Under the pieces are notes generated by a model that saw nothing but the letters and a program-made list of their open reading frames with translations, was not told the DNA's origin and ran no database searches. Shown here piece after piece: positions 7,745-15,985 of a DNA stretch of 38,910 bases (its first letter is position 1; the number at the start of each line of letters is the position of its first letter). Source of the stretch: Gammaproteobacteria bacterium (lineage in GTDB: Bacteria; Pseudomonadota; Gammaproteobacteria; Steroidobacterales; Steroidobacteraceae); NCBI GenBank assembly GCA_023265875.1, contig JAHFSF010000005.1, positions 1 through 38,910 on the forward strand. The letters run 5' to 3'. The position numbers and the translations under genes were made by a program.

Positions 7745-8386
7745 ATGCGCCTCCTGTCCGTGCTGATGCCGCGCGAGCGGCACTTCTTCACGCTGTTCAA
7801 CAACCACGCTTCGCTCGTGGTCCAGGGCGCCGCCACCCTGGTCGAGATGCTGGCCGGCTATTCCGACAATGGCCGGCGCGACGCCTATGTCGAGAAGATC
7901 CAGTCGCTCGAAAGCGCGGCCGATGACGTCACGCACGAGACCGTCGCGCTGATGCACAACACCTTCATCACGCCCTTCGACCGCGACCAGATCAACAAGC
8001 TGATCCAGCGCATGGACGACATCCTGGACCTGATGCAGGACACGGCGGAATCGCTGATGCTGTACGACGTCCACGTGCTGACCCCGGAAGTTTCCCAGCT
8101 CGCGGATCTCGTCCACGTCTGCTGCGTCCGCGTCCAGGACGCCGTCACGAAACTCTCGTCGATGGACAACGGCCCGGCAATCCTGAAGATCTGCCAGGAG
8201 ATCGACCGGCTTGAGACGGACGCGGATCGCGTGACGCAGGCGGCCATCTCGAGGCTGTTCCGCGAGGAGCAGGACGTGCGCCAGCTCGTGAAACTCAAGG
8301 CTGTCTACGAGCTGCTCGAGCTGACGACCGACAAGTGCCAGGACGTCGCGCTCGTCATCGAGGGCGTCGTGCTGGAGAACGGCTGA
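7745..8386 (+). CDS. DUF47/PhoU-like phosphate transport accessory protein
   Basis: A 213-residue, almost entirely helical protein of the DUF47 (TIGR00153, PhoU-related) family. It starts RHFFTLFNNHASLVVQGAATLVEML and has the E/D-rich metal-binding type motifs ESAADDVTHE and ETDADRVTQ, each at the equivalent position of a three-helix bundle repeat. NKLIQRMDDILDLMQDTAE in between is also typical. These proteins are encoded next to Pit phosphate permeases and are thought to modulate them, probably binding the cytosolic face. The pit gene starts two bases after this stop, so the pair is an operon. A GGGGAC site precedes the ATG. Confidence 0.92.
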   Translation: MRLLSVLMPRERHFFTLFNNHASLVVQGAATLVEMLAGYSDNGRRDAYVEKIQSLESAADDVTHETVALMHNTFITPFDRDQINKLIQRMDDILDLMQDTAESLMLYDVHVLTPEVSQLADLVHVCCVRVQDAVTKLSSMDNGPAILKICQEIDRLETDADRVTQAAISRLFREEQDVRQLVKLKAVYELLELTTDKCQDVALVIEGVVLENG

Positions 8387-8388
8387 CG

Positions 8389-9390
8389 ATGGACGTCGGG
8401 ATCGCCACGCTGACGCTGGTCATGCTGGTCGTCATCGCGCTGGTATTCGACTTCATGAACGGCTTCCACGATTCGGCAAATTCGATCGCGACGATTGTCT
8501 CGACCGGCGTGCTGAAGCCCTACCAGGCGGTGCTCTGGGCCGCTTTCTTCAACTTCGTCGCGATTACGCTGTTCGAGCTGAAGGTCGCCGCGACTGTCGG
8601 CAAGGGCATCGTCAGTCCCGACATCGTGGACAATTACGTCATCTTCGGCGCGCTGATCGGCGCGATCGCGTGGGATGCCATTACCTGGTACGGCGGCATC
8701 CCGTCGAGCTCATCGCATGCGCTGATCGGCGGCATGCTGGGTGCGACCATCGCCAAGGCCGGCACCGGGCCCCTTCTCGCACCGGGTATCATCAAGACGT
8801 CGACCTTCATCGTTATCTCGCCCTTGCTTGGCATGCTGCTTGCGGGACTACTGACCGTTGCCGTGTCATGGATCTTCCGACGAAGGACACAGCGCGTGAC
8901 TGACCGCTGGTTCAGGCGTCTGCAATTGCTTTCTTCCGCGCTCTACAGCATCGGCCACGGCAGCAACGACGCGCAGAAGACGATGGGCATCATCTGGCTG
9001 CTGCTGATCTCCGCCGGGCTTACGACCACGGCGCACCTGCCCTTCTGGGTCGTCATTTCCTGCTACGTCGCGATCGCGCTCGGCACGTTGTTCGGCGGCT
9101 GGCGCATCGTCAAGACCATGGGCCAGCGCATCACCAAGCTGAAACCGGTCGGCGGCTTCGCGGCGGAAACCGGCGGTGCGATATCGCTGTTCCTTGCGTC
9201 GAGCTTCGGCATTCCGGTCTCGACGACCCATACGATCACCGGCGCAATCATCGGTGTTGGCTCGACCCGGCGCGTGCGCGCGGTGCGCTGGGGCGTCGCC
9301 GGCAATGTCGTCATCGCCTGGATCCTGACAATCCCGGCCTCGGCGCTGATCGCCGCCGGCGCCTGGTGGGTGGGTCAGCGGCTATTCTGA
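8389..9390 (+). CDS. pit: Low-affinity inorganic phosphate transporter, Pit/PHO4 family
   Basis: A 333-residue polytopic membrane protein, about ten hydrophobic segments, that imports metal-phosphate complexes driven by the proton gradient. It carries both PHO4 signature repeats: [21 protein letters not shown] near residues 18-38 and [13 protein letters not shown] in the second half, each followed by a serine-rich GIPSSSSHA or GIPVSTTHT loop. That inverted-repeat layout is diagnostic. Length is at the short end for the family (E. coli PitA is about 500), as in the compact Pit proteins paired with DUF47 partners. The start at 8389 lies two bases after the accessory gene and its Shine-Dalgarno (GGAGAAC) is inside that gene. 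Its 3' end overlaps the convergent copper ATPase gene by nine bases. Confidence 0.95.
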   Translation: MDVGIATLTLVMLVVIALVFDFMNGFHDSANSIATIVSTGVLKPYQAVLWAAFFNFVAITLFELKVAATVGKGIVSPDIVDNYVIFGALIGAIAWDAITWYGGIPSSSSHALIGGMLGATIAKAGTGPLLAPGIIKTSTFIVISPLLGMLLAGLLTVAVSWIFRRRTQRVTDRWFRRLQLLSSALYSIGHGSNDAQKTMGIIWLLLISAGLTTTAHLPFWVVISCYVAIALGTLFGGWRIVKTMGQRITKLKPVGGFAAETGGAISLFLASSFGIPVSTTHTITGAIIGVGSTRRVRAVRWGVAGNVVIAWILTIPASALIAAGAWWVGQRLF

Positions 9391-11658
9391 GCGGCCACCG
9401 CCGTCCTGCAGCCGCAACGCGTTGCCGACCACCGACACGGATGACAGGCTCATCGCGAGCGCTGCGATCATCGGGCTCAGCAGCAGTCCGGACCACGGAT
9501 AGAGCAGCCCGGCCGCGATCGGCACGCCGAGCGCGTTGTAGATCAGCGCGAAGCCCAGGTTCTGCCGCATGTTCGCGACGGTCGCCGCCGAGATCGCGCG
9601 CGCCCGTGCGATGCCGCGCAGGTCGCCTTTGACCAGCGTCACCTGCGCACTCGAGATGGCCACATCGGTGCCGGTGCCCATCGCGATACCGACATCCGCG
9701 GCAGCGAGCGCCGGTGCATCGTTGATGCCGTCACCCGCCATCGCGACCCGCCGGCCTCCCGCTCGCAGCGTTGTGATCAGCGCGGCCTTGTCCGCTGGCC
9801 GCATCTCGCCGTGTACCTGCTCGATGCCGGTCGCGGCGGCAACTGCCTTCGCGGTCGCGGCGGCATCGCCGGTCGCCATCACGATCCGAAGCCCTGCTTC
9901 GCGCAGCTCCGCCAGCGCTTCCGCTGTCGTCGCCTTGACCGGATCCGCGACCGCGATCAACCCTGCCAGGGTTCCGCTGACCGCGAGAAAAACCACGCTC
10001 GCGCCGCCGTCGCGGAGCGCAGAAGCCGGTGCCGAAAGCGGCGCCGTATCGATGCCCAGATCGGTCATCAGCGCGGCGCTGCCGAGCGCGAGTTCCAGAT
10101 CATCCACCCGCCCACGGACGCCGAGGCCGGTGCCCGACTTGAATGTCTCCGGTTTCGCGAGCGTCAGACCCCGGGCGCGCGCTTCGGCGACGATTGCATT
10201 CGCGAGCGGATGCTCGCTGCCCTGGTCCAGGCTGGCGGCCAGTCGCAGCAACTGCGCCTCATCGAAGCCGCGGGCAGGAATCGCGGCGCGAAACGCCGGC
10301 CGGCCCTCGGTCAGCGTGCCGGTTTTGTCGACGATCAGCGTATCCACGACGCGCAGCGTTTCGATCGCCTCGGCATCGCGGAACAGGACGCCAGACTGGG
10401 CGGCGCGGCCAACGGCGACCATGACCGACATCGGCGTCGCAAGGCCCAGCGCGCAGGGGCAGGCGATGATCAGCACCGACACGGCGTTCAGCACCGCGTA
10501 AGTCCAGGACGGCTCCGGCCCGAGCCAGCCCCAGGCCACGAAAGTCACCGCGGCGGCCGCGAGCACGGCGAGCACGAACCAGTACGACACACGATCGGCA
10601 AGCCGCTGCATCGGCGCGCGCGAGCGCTGCGCCTGGGCCACGAGCTGCACGATCTGCGCGAGCATGGTGCCGGCGCCGACGCGGTCGGCGCGTATCACGA
10701 GGCTCCCGTTCACGTTCTGCGTCCCGCCGATCACGCAGTTGCCCGGCTCCTTCTCGACCGGCAAGGATTCGCCGGTCAGCATGGATTCATCGATGCTGGA
10801 ACGGCCCTCGAGCACTTCGCCATCGACCGGAACCTTTTCGCCCGGCCGGACGCGCAGCCGATCCCCTACCTGCACCGTTTCGAGCGGCACGTCTTCCTCG
10901 CTGCCGTCGGCCCGGATGCGCCGCGCGGTCGGTGGCGCGAGACGAAGAAGTGCCTTGATTGCCGCCGAAGTCGAGGAGCGCGCGCGCAGTTCCAGCAACT
11001 GGCCCAGCAATGTCAGTGACACGATGACGGCCGCCGCCTCGAAGTAGACGCCGACGCGGCCGTGCTCGTGGAACGAGGCGGGAAACCAGTCCGGCACCAA
11101 TGTCGCCGCGAGGCTGTAGAGGAAAGCCGCGCCGACACCGGTACCGATCAGTGTCCACATGTTCGGATTGCGCGTCGCGATCGATTGCGCCCAGCGCTGG
11201 AAGAACGGCCAGCCGGCCCATAGCACCACCGGCCCCGACAGCACGAGCTCCAGCCAGCTCCGCAAGCCAGCCGGCGGAAACGCCAGCCGGTGACCCAGCA
11301 TCGCGAGCCCCAGCACGATGACCGTCAACGGCAGCGTCCACCAGAATCGCCGCCGGAAATCCGTCAGTTCCGGAAGTTCCCCGTCGTCCGCATGCGGCAG
11401 CAACGGTTCGAGCGACATGCCGCAGATCGGGCAGTGGCCCGGCGCGACCCGGATGATCTCGGGATGCATCGGGCAGGTGTACTGCGCGGCGGCAGGAGAC
11501 TTCCCGATCGCGGCAGTCTCCGGCTGCAGGTAGCGGGCAGGTTCCGCTGTGAATTTCACGCGACAGCCGGCCGAACAGAATCGGTAGTCTTGCCCGGCAT
11601 GGGTCGCCTGATGTGGCGAATCGGCTTTCACCTCCATGCCGCAGACAGGATCGATCAT
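9382..11658 (-). CDS. copA: Cu(I)-exporting P1B-type ATPase with YHS and heavy-metal-binding N-terminal modules
   Basis: A 758-residue inner-membrane pump that exports cytosolic Cu(I) (or Ag(I)) using ATP. From the N-terminus: a YHS domain (DPVCGMEV, Cys6, Cys28, Cys32), then a heavy-metal-binding module (YTCPMHP and HCPICGM, Cys62, Cys76, Cys79), then the P1B core. Core motifs: TGES 295-298, CPC 400-402, phosphorylated Asp444 in DKTGT, HP 483-484, GDGINDAP 642-649. Tyr707-Asn708 and Met736 with Ser739-Ser740 match the Cu(I)-specific P1B-1 ligand set. The usual N-terminal GMxCxxC HMA domain is absent and replaced by the YHS/HMBD pair. It is the last gene of the copper operon, 15 bases after the cytochrome gene. 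The family is certain, and Cu(I) specificity is inferred from the ligand residues. Confidence 0.95.
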   Translation of the reverse strand: MIDPVCGMEVKADSPHQATHAGQDYRFCSAGCRVKFTAEPARYLQPETAAIGKSPAAAQYTCPMHPEIIRVAPGHCPICGMSLEPLLPHADDGELPELTDFRRRFWWTLPLTVIVLGLAMLGHRLAFPPAGLRSWLELVLSGPVVLWAGWPFFQRWAQSIATRNPNMWTLIGTGVGAAFLYSLAATLVPDWFPASFHEHGRVGVYFEAAAVIVSLTLLGQLLELRARSSTSAAIKALLRLAPPTARRIRADGSEEDVPLETVQVGDRLRVRPGEKVPVDGEVLEGRSSIDESMLTGESLPVEKEPGNCVIGGTQNVNGSLVIRADRVGAGTMLAQIVQLVAQAQRSRAPMQRLADRVSYWFVLAVLAAAAVTFVAWGWLGPEPSWTYAVLNAVSVLIIACPCALGLATPMSVMVAVGRAAQSGVLFRDAEAIETLRVVDTLIVDKTGTLTEGRPAFRAAIPARGFDEAQLLRLAASLDQGSEHPLANAIVAEARARGLTLAKPETFKSGTGLGVRGRVDDLELALGSAALMTDLGIDTAPLSAPASALRDGGASVVFLAVSGTLAGLIAVADPVKATTAEALAELREAGLRIVMATGDAAATAKAVAAATGIEQVHGEMRPADKAALITTLRAGGRRVAMAGDGINDAPALAAADVGIAMGTGTDVAISSAQVTLVKGDLRGIARARAISAATVANMRQNLGFALIYNALGVPIAAGLLYPWSGLLLSPMIAALAMSLSSVSVVGNALRLQDGGGRSE

Positions 11659-11673
11659 GATGCTGTCCGTTGC

Positions 11674-12618
11674 CTAGTTCCGGAGCTGCGACGACCAGTG
11701 GATGTGGACGATCTTCCAGCCGGCTTTCGAAGCGCGCAACACCATCGTTTCGGTGCCCAGGATCGTCACTGGCTTGCCGTCATGCTGCGCCTGCAGCTCG
11801 CTTTCGCTCGCGACCCAGGCAAGCTCCCCGCTGATACGGGCGCTGCGGCGCAACAGCTTCTGGTGCGCGGTCTTCAGGAACTCCGCGTCCTCGCCGGCAT
11901 GATGGCCCAGGTACTCCGCCGCCGAATGTTCACCGCCGCCGGCCTCCAGGATGATGACCTGCGGGTCCAGTTCCGCTGCGGCCGCGTCGAGATCCCCAGC
12001 TGACAGTTCGGCGAAAAAGCGATCCACGGTCGCAACGGCCGCCTGCGCCGGATCCGACACGTCCACCTGCGCGGCATCGGCATGCGCGGGCGTTTCTCCG
12101 TGGCCATGAGAATGGCCGCCACTCGACTCGACCAGTTCGTGGTAGTCGGCCGCTGACATCCCGGGCAACTGCCGGACAAACGCCACCATGCCCCAGATGG
12201 ATTCATCATCCATGCTCTTTCCCCAGGCGGGCATGGCGGTCATCTTGATGCCGTGCTTGATGGTCCAGAACGTGGCCGCGGGATCTTCAATGTCGGATCT
12301 CGTGAGATCCGGCGGCGCCGGATTGAGGCCGATGCTGATCTCAGTGCCGTCCGCGCCGGGTTCGAGGTGACAGTCGGCGCACATCGCGTCATAGTTTCCG
12401 GCGCCGGCCCTGATCAGCGCCTCGCCGTCGAGATCAGGCACGACCACAGACTCCGACCGTGATTCGATCGCGCGGTTGCGGGTGGTCTCCAGCGCCCATG
12501 CGGTGAGCGGCCAATGCGGCTCATCCGCTGCGATGTTGTAGGCGCCTGACCAGATGAACGCACCAGTCGCCACGATCACCAGCGCCAGTGTTGCCAACAA
12601 CCAGATGATCGTCTTCAT
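11674..12618 (-). CDS. Membrane-anchored cytochrome c fused to an NTF2-like domain
   Basis: A 314-residue two-module protein. Residues 4-24 form an N-terminal membrane anchor, or an uncleaved signal. Residues about 66-155 are a class I c-type cytochrome: haem motif C80-A-D-C83-H84 and distal ligand Met129 in MTAMPAWG. A His-rich linker (HSHGHGETPAH, about 169-179) follows. Residues about 190-314 form an NTF2/SnoaL-like domain (VDRFFAELSAGDLDAAAAELD ... GWKIVHIHWSS). The start at 12618 has GAGGGAAA just upstream and gives a proper anchor. It lies between the multicopper oxidase and the copper ATPase, 10 and 15 bases away, so it is very likely part of copper handling. Shuttling electrons to or from the oxidase and binding copper at the His-rich linker are both possible, but both are inference. 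I do not know a named family with this fusion. Confidence 0.85.
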   Translation of the reverse strand: MKTIIWLLATLALVIVATGAFIWSGAYNIAADEPHWPLTAWALETTRNRAIESRSESVVVPDLDGEALIRAGAGNYDAMCADCHLEPGADGTEISIGLNPAPPDLTRSDIEDPAATFWTIKHGIKMTAMPAWGKSMDDESIWGMVAFVRQLPGMSAADYHELVESSGGHSHGHGETPAHADAAQVDVSDPAQAAVATVDRFFAELSAGDLDAAAAELDPQVIILEAGGGEHSAAEYLGHHAGEDAEFLKTAHQKLLRRSARISGELAWVASESELQAQHDGKPVTILGTETMVLRASKAGWKIVHIHWSSQLRN

Positions 12619-12628
12619 AGGATTTCCC

Positions 12629-14029
12629 TCAGCTTCCATATTTCATTTTTAAATGGTCGACCGACATCGATTCCAGTGGAGGCACGGATTGCGCCTTGTG
12701 TCCACGCCGAACCGGCGCCCCGAAATCAGCGTCATTGCTGACGCGTTGCGCGAGCGTGCCGCGCGGATTCAAATACCAGTCCGGCTCGCGGTAATCGCCC
12801 GGTGCCTGATCGTCGCGGACTTTCACGACCGTGAACATGCCGCCCATCTCAAGATTTCCGAAAGCTCCCTGCCCGCCCAACATCTGGAGCGTGTTTTCTG
12901 GTCCCTGTATATGTCCCATGTCCGCGTGCTCCTGGTGCTCCGCCATGCCGGCCTCGCCCATCGACATGTAGCCGGGCAACATCCGCCGCACGGCTTCGTC
13001 GAGTTCCCCCCGCTTCACGCCGAGCGGATTCGCCACGGTATGCCCCATGGCGTTCATCGTGTGATGCGACATGTGGCAATGCAGCGCCCAATCGCCGGGC
13101 ACCGCGACAAACTCCAGATCACGGGTCTGGCCAACCGCGATTGTTTCAGTCGCTTCGGATCGCCACAGCGACCGTGGCCAGCGACCGCCGTCCCCGCCCG
13201 TCACGTGAAACTGCACACCATGCAGATGGATCGGGTGATTCCACATCGACAGATTACCGACGCGGATCCGCACCCGCTCGCCGGTTCGCGCCAACAGCGG
13301 TTCGATGGCCGGAAAGACCTTGCTGTTGAATGTCCAGAGGTCGAATTCCTGCATGATCGCGGGGTCCGGCCGGTAAGTGCCCGGATGCAGCGCCCAGTTG
13401 TGCAGCAGGAAAGCATAATCCCGGTCGATGCGCTGCGGTTCGCCGCCGCGCGGATGGATGATGAACATGCCCATCATCCCGACCGCCAGCTGGACCATCT
13501 CGTCGGCATGCGGGTGATACATGTGCGTGCCGTTCTGCCGCAGGGTGAATTCGTAGGCGTAGGTTTCACCCGGCGCGATGTGCGGTTGCGAAAGGCCACC
13601 GACGCCGTCCATGCCGGATGGCAGCAAAATGCCGTGCCAGTGGATTGTCGTGTGCTCCGGGAGCCGATTCGTCACGAGGATCCGCACCCGGTCGCCTTCG
13701 ACGGCTTCGATCGTCGGGCCCGGTGTCGTGCCGTTATAGCCCCAGCACTTCGCGCGCGAGCCCGGCGCAAACTCGTGTTCCACTTCCTCGGCAACCAGAT
13801 GGAATTCCTTCACGCTGCCGATCATGCGGTGCGGCAACGTCCAGCCATTCAGAGTCCGCACCGGCGTGAGGCCGGGCGCGCCCGAAGTCGGCGGTGTCAT
13901 CCGCGGGGCACCAGTCGGTTCGGCGTGGATATCATGATCCTGAGCAGTGGCGCGCTCGGCCAGCGCCGCGAGTGGTAACAGGCTGCTCGCGCCAGCCCAG
14001 CGGAACCAGTTGCGCCGCGTGATGTTCAT
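12629..14029 (-). CDS. Tat-exported multicopper oxidase, two-domain-type spacing with C-terminal extension
   Basis: A 466-residue periplasmic copper protein. The N-terminus has a twin-arginine signal (RRNWFRWAG, Arg5-Arg6) as in exported, folded copper oxidases. Copper ligands are complete: HWH 130-132, HPH 172-174, HPIHLH 265-270 and HCH 317-319 followed by His/Met ligands (HCHMSHHTMNAMG). Only about 90 residues separate the second and third motifs, and all four lie within 330 residues. This is the layout of two-domain laccases rather than CueO/CopA three-domain oxidases. About 135 residues follow the last motif, rich in Met and His (MSMGEAGMAEHQEHADMGH), and may bind copper. Likely role: oxidising toxic Cu(I) or organic substrates in the periplasm. 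The start overlaps the TolC-family stop as ATGA and AGGGAGAG precedes it. Confidence 0.9.
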   Translation of the reverse strand: MNITRRNWFRWAGASSLLPLAALAERATAQDHDIHAEPTGAPRMTPPTSGAPGLTPVRTLNGWTLPHRMIGSVKEFHLVAEEVEHEFAPGSRAKCWGYNGTTPGPTIEAVEGDRVRILVTNRLPEHTTIHWHGILLPSGMDGVGGLSQPHIAPGETYAYEFTLRQNGTHMYHPHADEMVQLAVGMMGMFIIHPRGGEPQRIDRDYAFLLHNWALHPGTYRPDPAIMQEFDLWTFNSKVFPAIEPLLARTGERVRIRVGNLSMWNHPIHLHGVQFHVTGGDGGRWPRSLWRSEATETIAVGQTRDLEFVAVPGDWALHCHMSHHTMNAMGHTVANPLGVKRGELDEAVRRMLPGYMSMGEAGMAEHQEHADMGHIQGPENTLQMLGGQGAFGNLEMGGMFTVVKVRDDQAPGDYREPDWYLNPRGTLAQRVSNDADFGAPVRRGHKAQSVPPLESMSVDHLKMKYGS

Positions 14030-15441
14030 GGTTGCTCTCCCTGGTCCATGTGCTCGATCTCGTCCACACCGATGGTCGACGCGCCCGCTTCTTCGTCGCC
14101 GGGCAGCGAGCCGCCGACGGCAGCGCGCAACGCAGTCCGGGCGATCCAGTAATCGCGCACGGATTCGAAGTATGCCTGCCAAGCCTCGTATTCATCCCGC
14201 TTCGCCCGGATCAATTCAAATACGCCATCCAGCATGAAATTGACCCGTTCCTGCCGGCGCGCGACCGCGGAGGCGGCGCTTGGCACGAGGCTGTCGCGAT
14301 AGCGATCGGTGATGTCGCGCGCGATCGTCACTCGCTCGATTCCGGTGGAAACCTCGTTTTCCACGTCACGCACGAGGGCATCGCGGCGTGCGCGCGCATC
14401 GAGCAGGCGGGCTTCTGCACGCTCGACTGCGCCCTGCCCCTGATTGAAGAGCGGTAGCTCGAAAATCAATTTCGGTCCGCGCAACTTGCTTCCGTCTGGC
14501 TCGCGTTCGCTTTCGTATCCAGCCTCCACGGATCCCAGCAGCCGCCAGTTTTTTGTGACGCCGAGGGAATCCTCGAGTATCGAAACCTCGTCGCGCACGG
14601 CGGCCAGGTCAAGCCGCTGATTCAAGGCCTGAGGCAGGAGCTTGTCACCGGGCAGCGGCACTTCGGGTGGCGCCGGCAATCGATCGATAGTCTGCCAGGC
14701 CGCGTCGGCCCGCAGCCCCAGCAGCCTGGCGAGGCCCGCCCTGCTGGCCGCGGCGTTGGACTGCGCACGCAGGGCATCGATGCGCGCCCGCGCGGCGGCC
14801 GCAGTCTGCAGGTCCAACTGCAGCCGGTTAATGTTACCGGCTTCGTAATAGCGCTGTGCCAGCGCCGCTTCGTTTTCCGCGGCCTGCGCCACCGCATCGC
14901 GCATCGCGGCGATCTGCAGGGCGCCGAGATGTGCGTACCAGGTCGCCTCGACCTCGCGCGCCAATGCAACCAGATCGGCGGCGACAGTAAGCTCCAGGCG
15001 CCGGAACTCCGCTGTCGACAGGCGACGGCGTGACGACAGCAGCAGCAAGTCGGCAAACGTCGCCGAAATTCCCTGCTTGGTCTGGTCCCGACCACCGTTG
15101 CTCGGATCCAGCCAGGCAAACGACAGCGTCGGATTCGCAATCCGCGCCGCTTCCTGCAGATCAGCGTGGGCGCTGCCGAGTCTTGCGTACAGCCGATGGA
15201 TACCGGGGTTCCGTGTAAACGCGAGTTTAAGCGCGGCGGATAGGGTCATCGGCGTCTCAAATTGAGGCGCGGCCTCGGCGTTGGCCTCGCCCGTGTCCGG
15301 CGCCCATTGCGGCGCGGCACCCACTCTTTCATCGACGCGTTTGGCAACATTGTCCGTCGCACGGTCGATCGGCACGACGGCACAACCGGCACCGGAAACC
15401 AGCGCGGCCGTCAGAACGGCTGCTCGAATCAAGATCTTCAT
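14026..15441 (-). CDS. TolC-family outer-membrane efflux lipoprotein (CusC-like)
   Basis: A 471-residue TolC/CusC-type protein. The signal peptide ends in the lipobox GAGC, Cys20, so the protein is probably lipid-anchored like CusC/OprM. The sequence has two long coiled-coil repeats: ALKLAFTRNPGIHRLYARLGSAHADLQEA opens the first and NQRLDLAAVRDEVSILEDSL opens the second. GPKLIFELPLFNQGQG is the conserved end-of-strand motif of TolC-family repeats. Such proteins form trimeric channels across the outer membrane and periplasm, and normally work with an RND or ABC pump plus an adaptor. No pump or adaptor gene is present in this operon, so its partner is either elsewhere or replaced by the oxidase coupled to it by the ATGA overlap. 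The start at 15441 has GAGGGTCGG upstream. Confidence 0.88.
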   Translation of the reverse strand: MKILIRAAVLTAALVSGAGCAVVPIDRATDNVAKRVDERVGAAPQWAPDTGEANAEAAPQFETPMTLSAALKLAFTRNPGIHRLYARLGSAHADLQEAARIANPTLSFAWLDPSNGGRDQTKQGISATFADLLLLSSRRRLSTAEFRRLELTVAADLVALAREVEATWYAHLGALQIAAMRDAVAQAAENEAALAQRYYEAGNINRLQLDLQTAAAARARIDALRAQSNAAASRAGLARLLGLRADAAWQTIDRLPAPPEVPLPGDKLLPQALNQRLDLAAVRDEVSILEDSLGVTKNWRLLGSVEAGYESEREPDGSKLRGPKLIFELPLFNQGQGAVERAEARLLDARARRDALVRDVENEVSTGIERVTIARDITDRYRDSLVPSAASAVARRQERVNFMLDGVFELIRAKRDEYEAWQAYFESVRDYWIARTALRAAVGGSLPGDEEAGASTIGVDEIEHMDQGEQP

Positions 15442-15456
15442 TTCCGACCCTCGATG

Positions 15457-15476
15457 CGGGCTCGCGGCTGAGCCCG
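15457..15476. repeat. Inverted repeat between the copL-like gene and the TolC-family gene
   Basis: A seven-base-pair perfect stem (CGGGCTC / GAGCCCG) with a six-base loop sits 15 bases upstream of the TolC-family start, inside the 96-base gap after the copL-like gene. It has no trailing T-run, so it is not a convincing terminator. It could fold in the mRNA and affect translation or processing between copL and the rest of the operon. A chance occurrence in GC-rich DNA is quite possible. Confidence 0.3.
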
Positions 15477-15537
15477 GAATACGTCAGGCCAGCACAACAT
15501 CGGCTGTTGCGCCGGTTGCCTTGCTCGCGGGTAGCCC

Positions 15538-15939
15538 TCAGGCCGGGGGTCGGAAAGGCGCGCCGATGGCGCGCAGGACGTGGAATGTGTCCAGGAATTC
15601 GGTGCTGACCTGAGAATTCGTCGATTCGCCTCGCATCACCCTTGACTGCAATGTGGCGATCGGTGGTGCGTAGCAGCCGCAACCGCAGGCTTTGCCATCG
15701 CAGCACTTGTGCGTGGGCGCACCAGAAGCTGCGCCCGCCGGCGCCTGATGCTGCATTCCGTCGTGCTGGTGATGTTGTGCGTGCAGGGCGTTGTCCGGCG
15801 CGGCCACCGCCGGTATCACGGCGCCGTTCAATATCAAGGCCAATGCCAGCACTGCGTGAAGGAGATATCGGGTCCGCGGCAGGGGTCTGGGTCGCACGAA
15901 GAAAGACTGCACCGGAGCGCCAATAATCGCAAGACCCAC
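15538..15939 (-). CDS. copL: CopL-like copper-responsive metal-binding protein
   Basis: A 133-residue exported or membrane-anchored protein. A basic leader is followed by a hydrophobic stretch (YLLHAVLALALILNGAVIPAVAA, about residues 25-47). After it comes a His/Met-rich segment (HAQHHQHDGMQH) and a dense cysteine cluster CCDGKACGCGC. This, and the ending in RPP, matches the CopL family that precedes copper-resistance genes in Xanthomonas and relatives. There CopL is needed for copper-induced expression of copAB, although its mechanism is unsettled. Here it heads the minus-strand copper operon. The ATG at 15939 gives a 24-residue n-region, so a GTG at residue 15 could be the true start and would fit a signal peptide better. 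It is divergent from the aminotransferase gene, with 46 bases between them. Confidence 0.75.
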   Translation of the reverse strand: MGLAIIGAPVQSFFVRPRPLPRTRYLLHAVLALALILNGAVIPAVAAPDNALHAQHHQHDGMQHQAPAGAASGAPTHKCCDGKACGCGCYAPPIATLQSRVMRGESTNSQVSTEFLDTFHVLRAIGAPFRPPA

Positions 15940-15985
15940 GGGGTTGTGCTGGCGTCATCTGCGCCGGGTTGAGACAATCCTGCGC

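Noticed and set aside
9370-9395. Possible bidirectional terminator between pit and copA
   Set aside because: The two genes overlap by nine bases and no stem with T-run is present.
12653-13978. Long plus-strand frame opposite the multicopper oxidase
   Set aside because: Antisense shadow of a gene with all copper motifs. Its product is low-complexity in His/Arg and has no family features.
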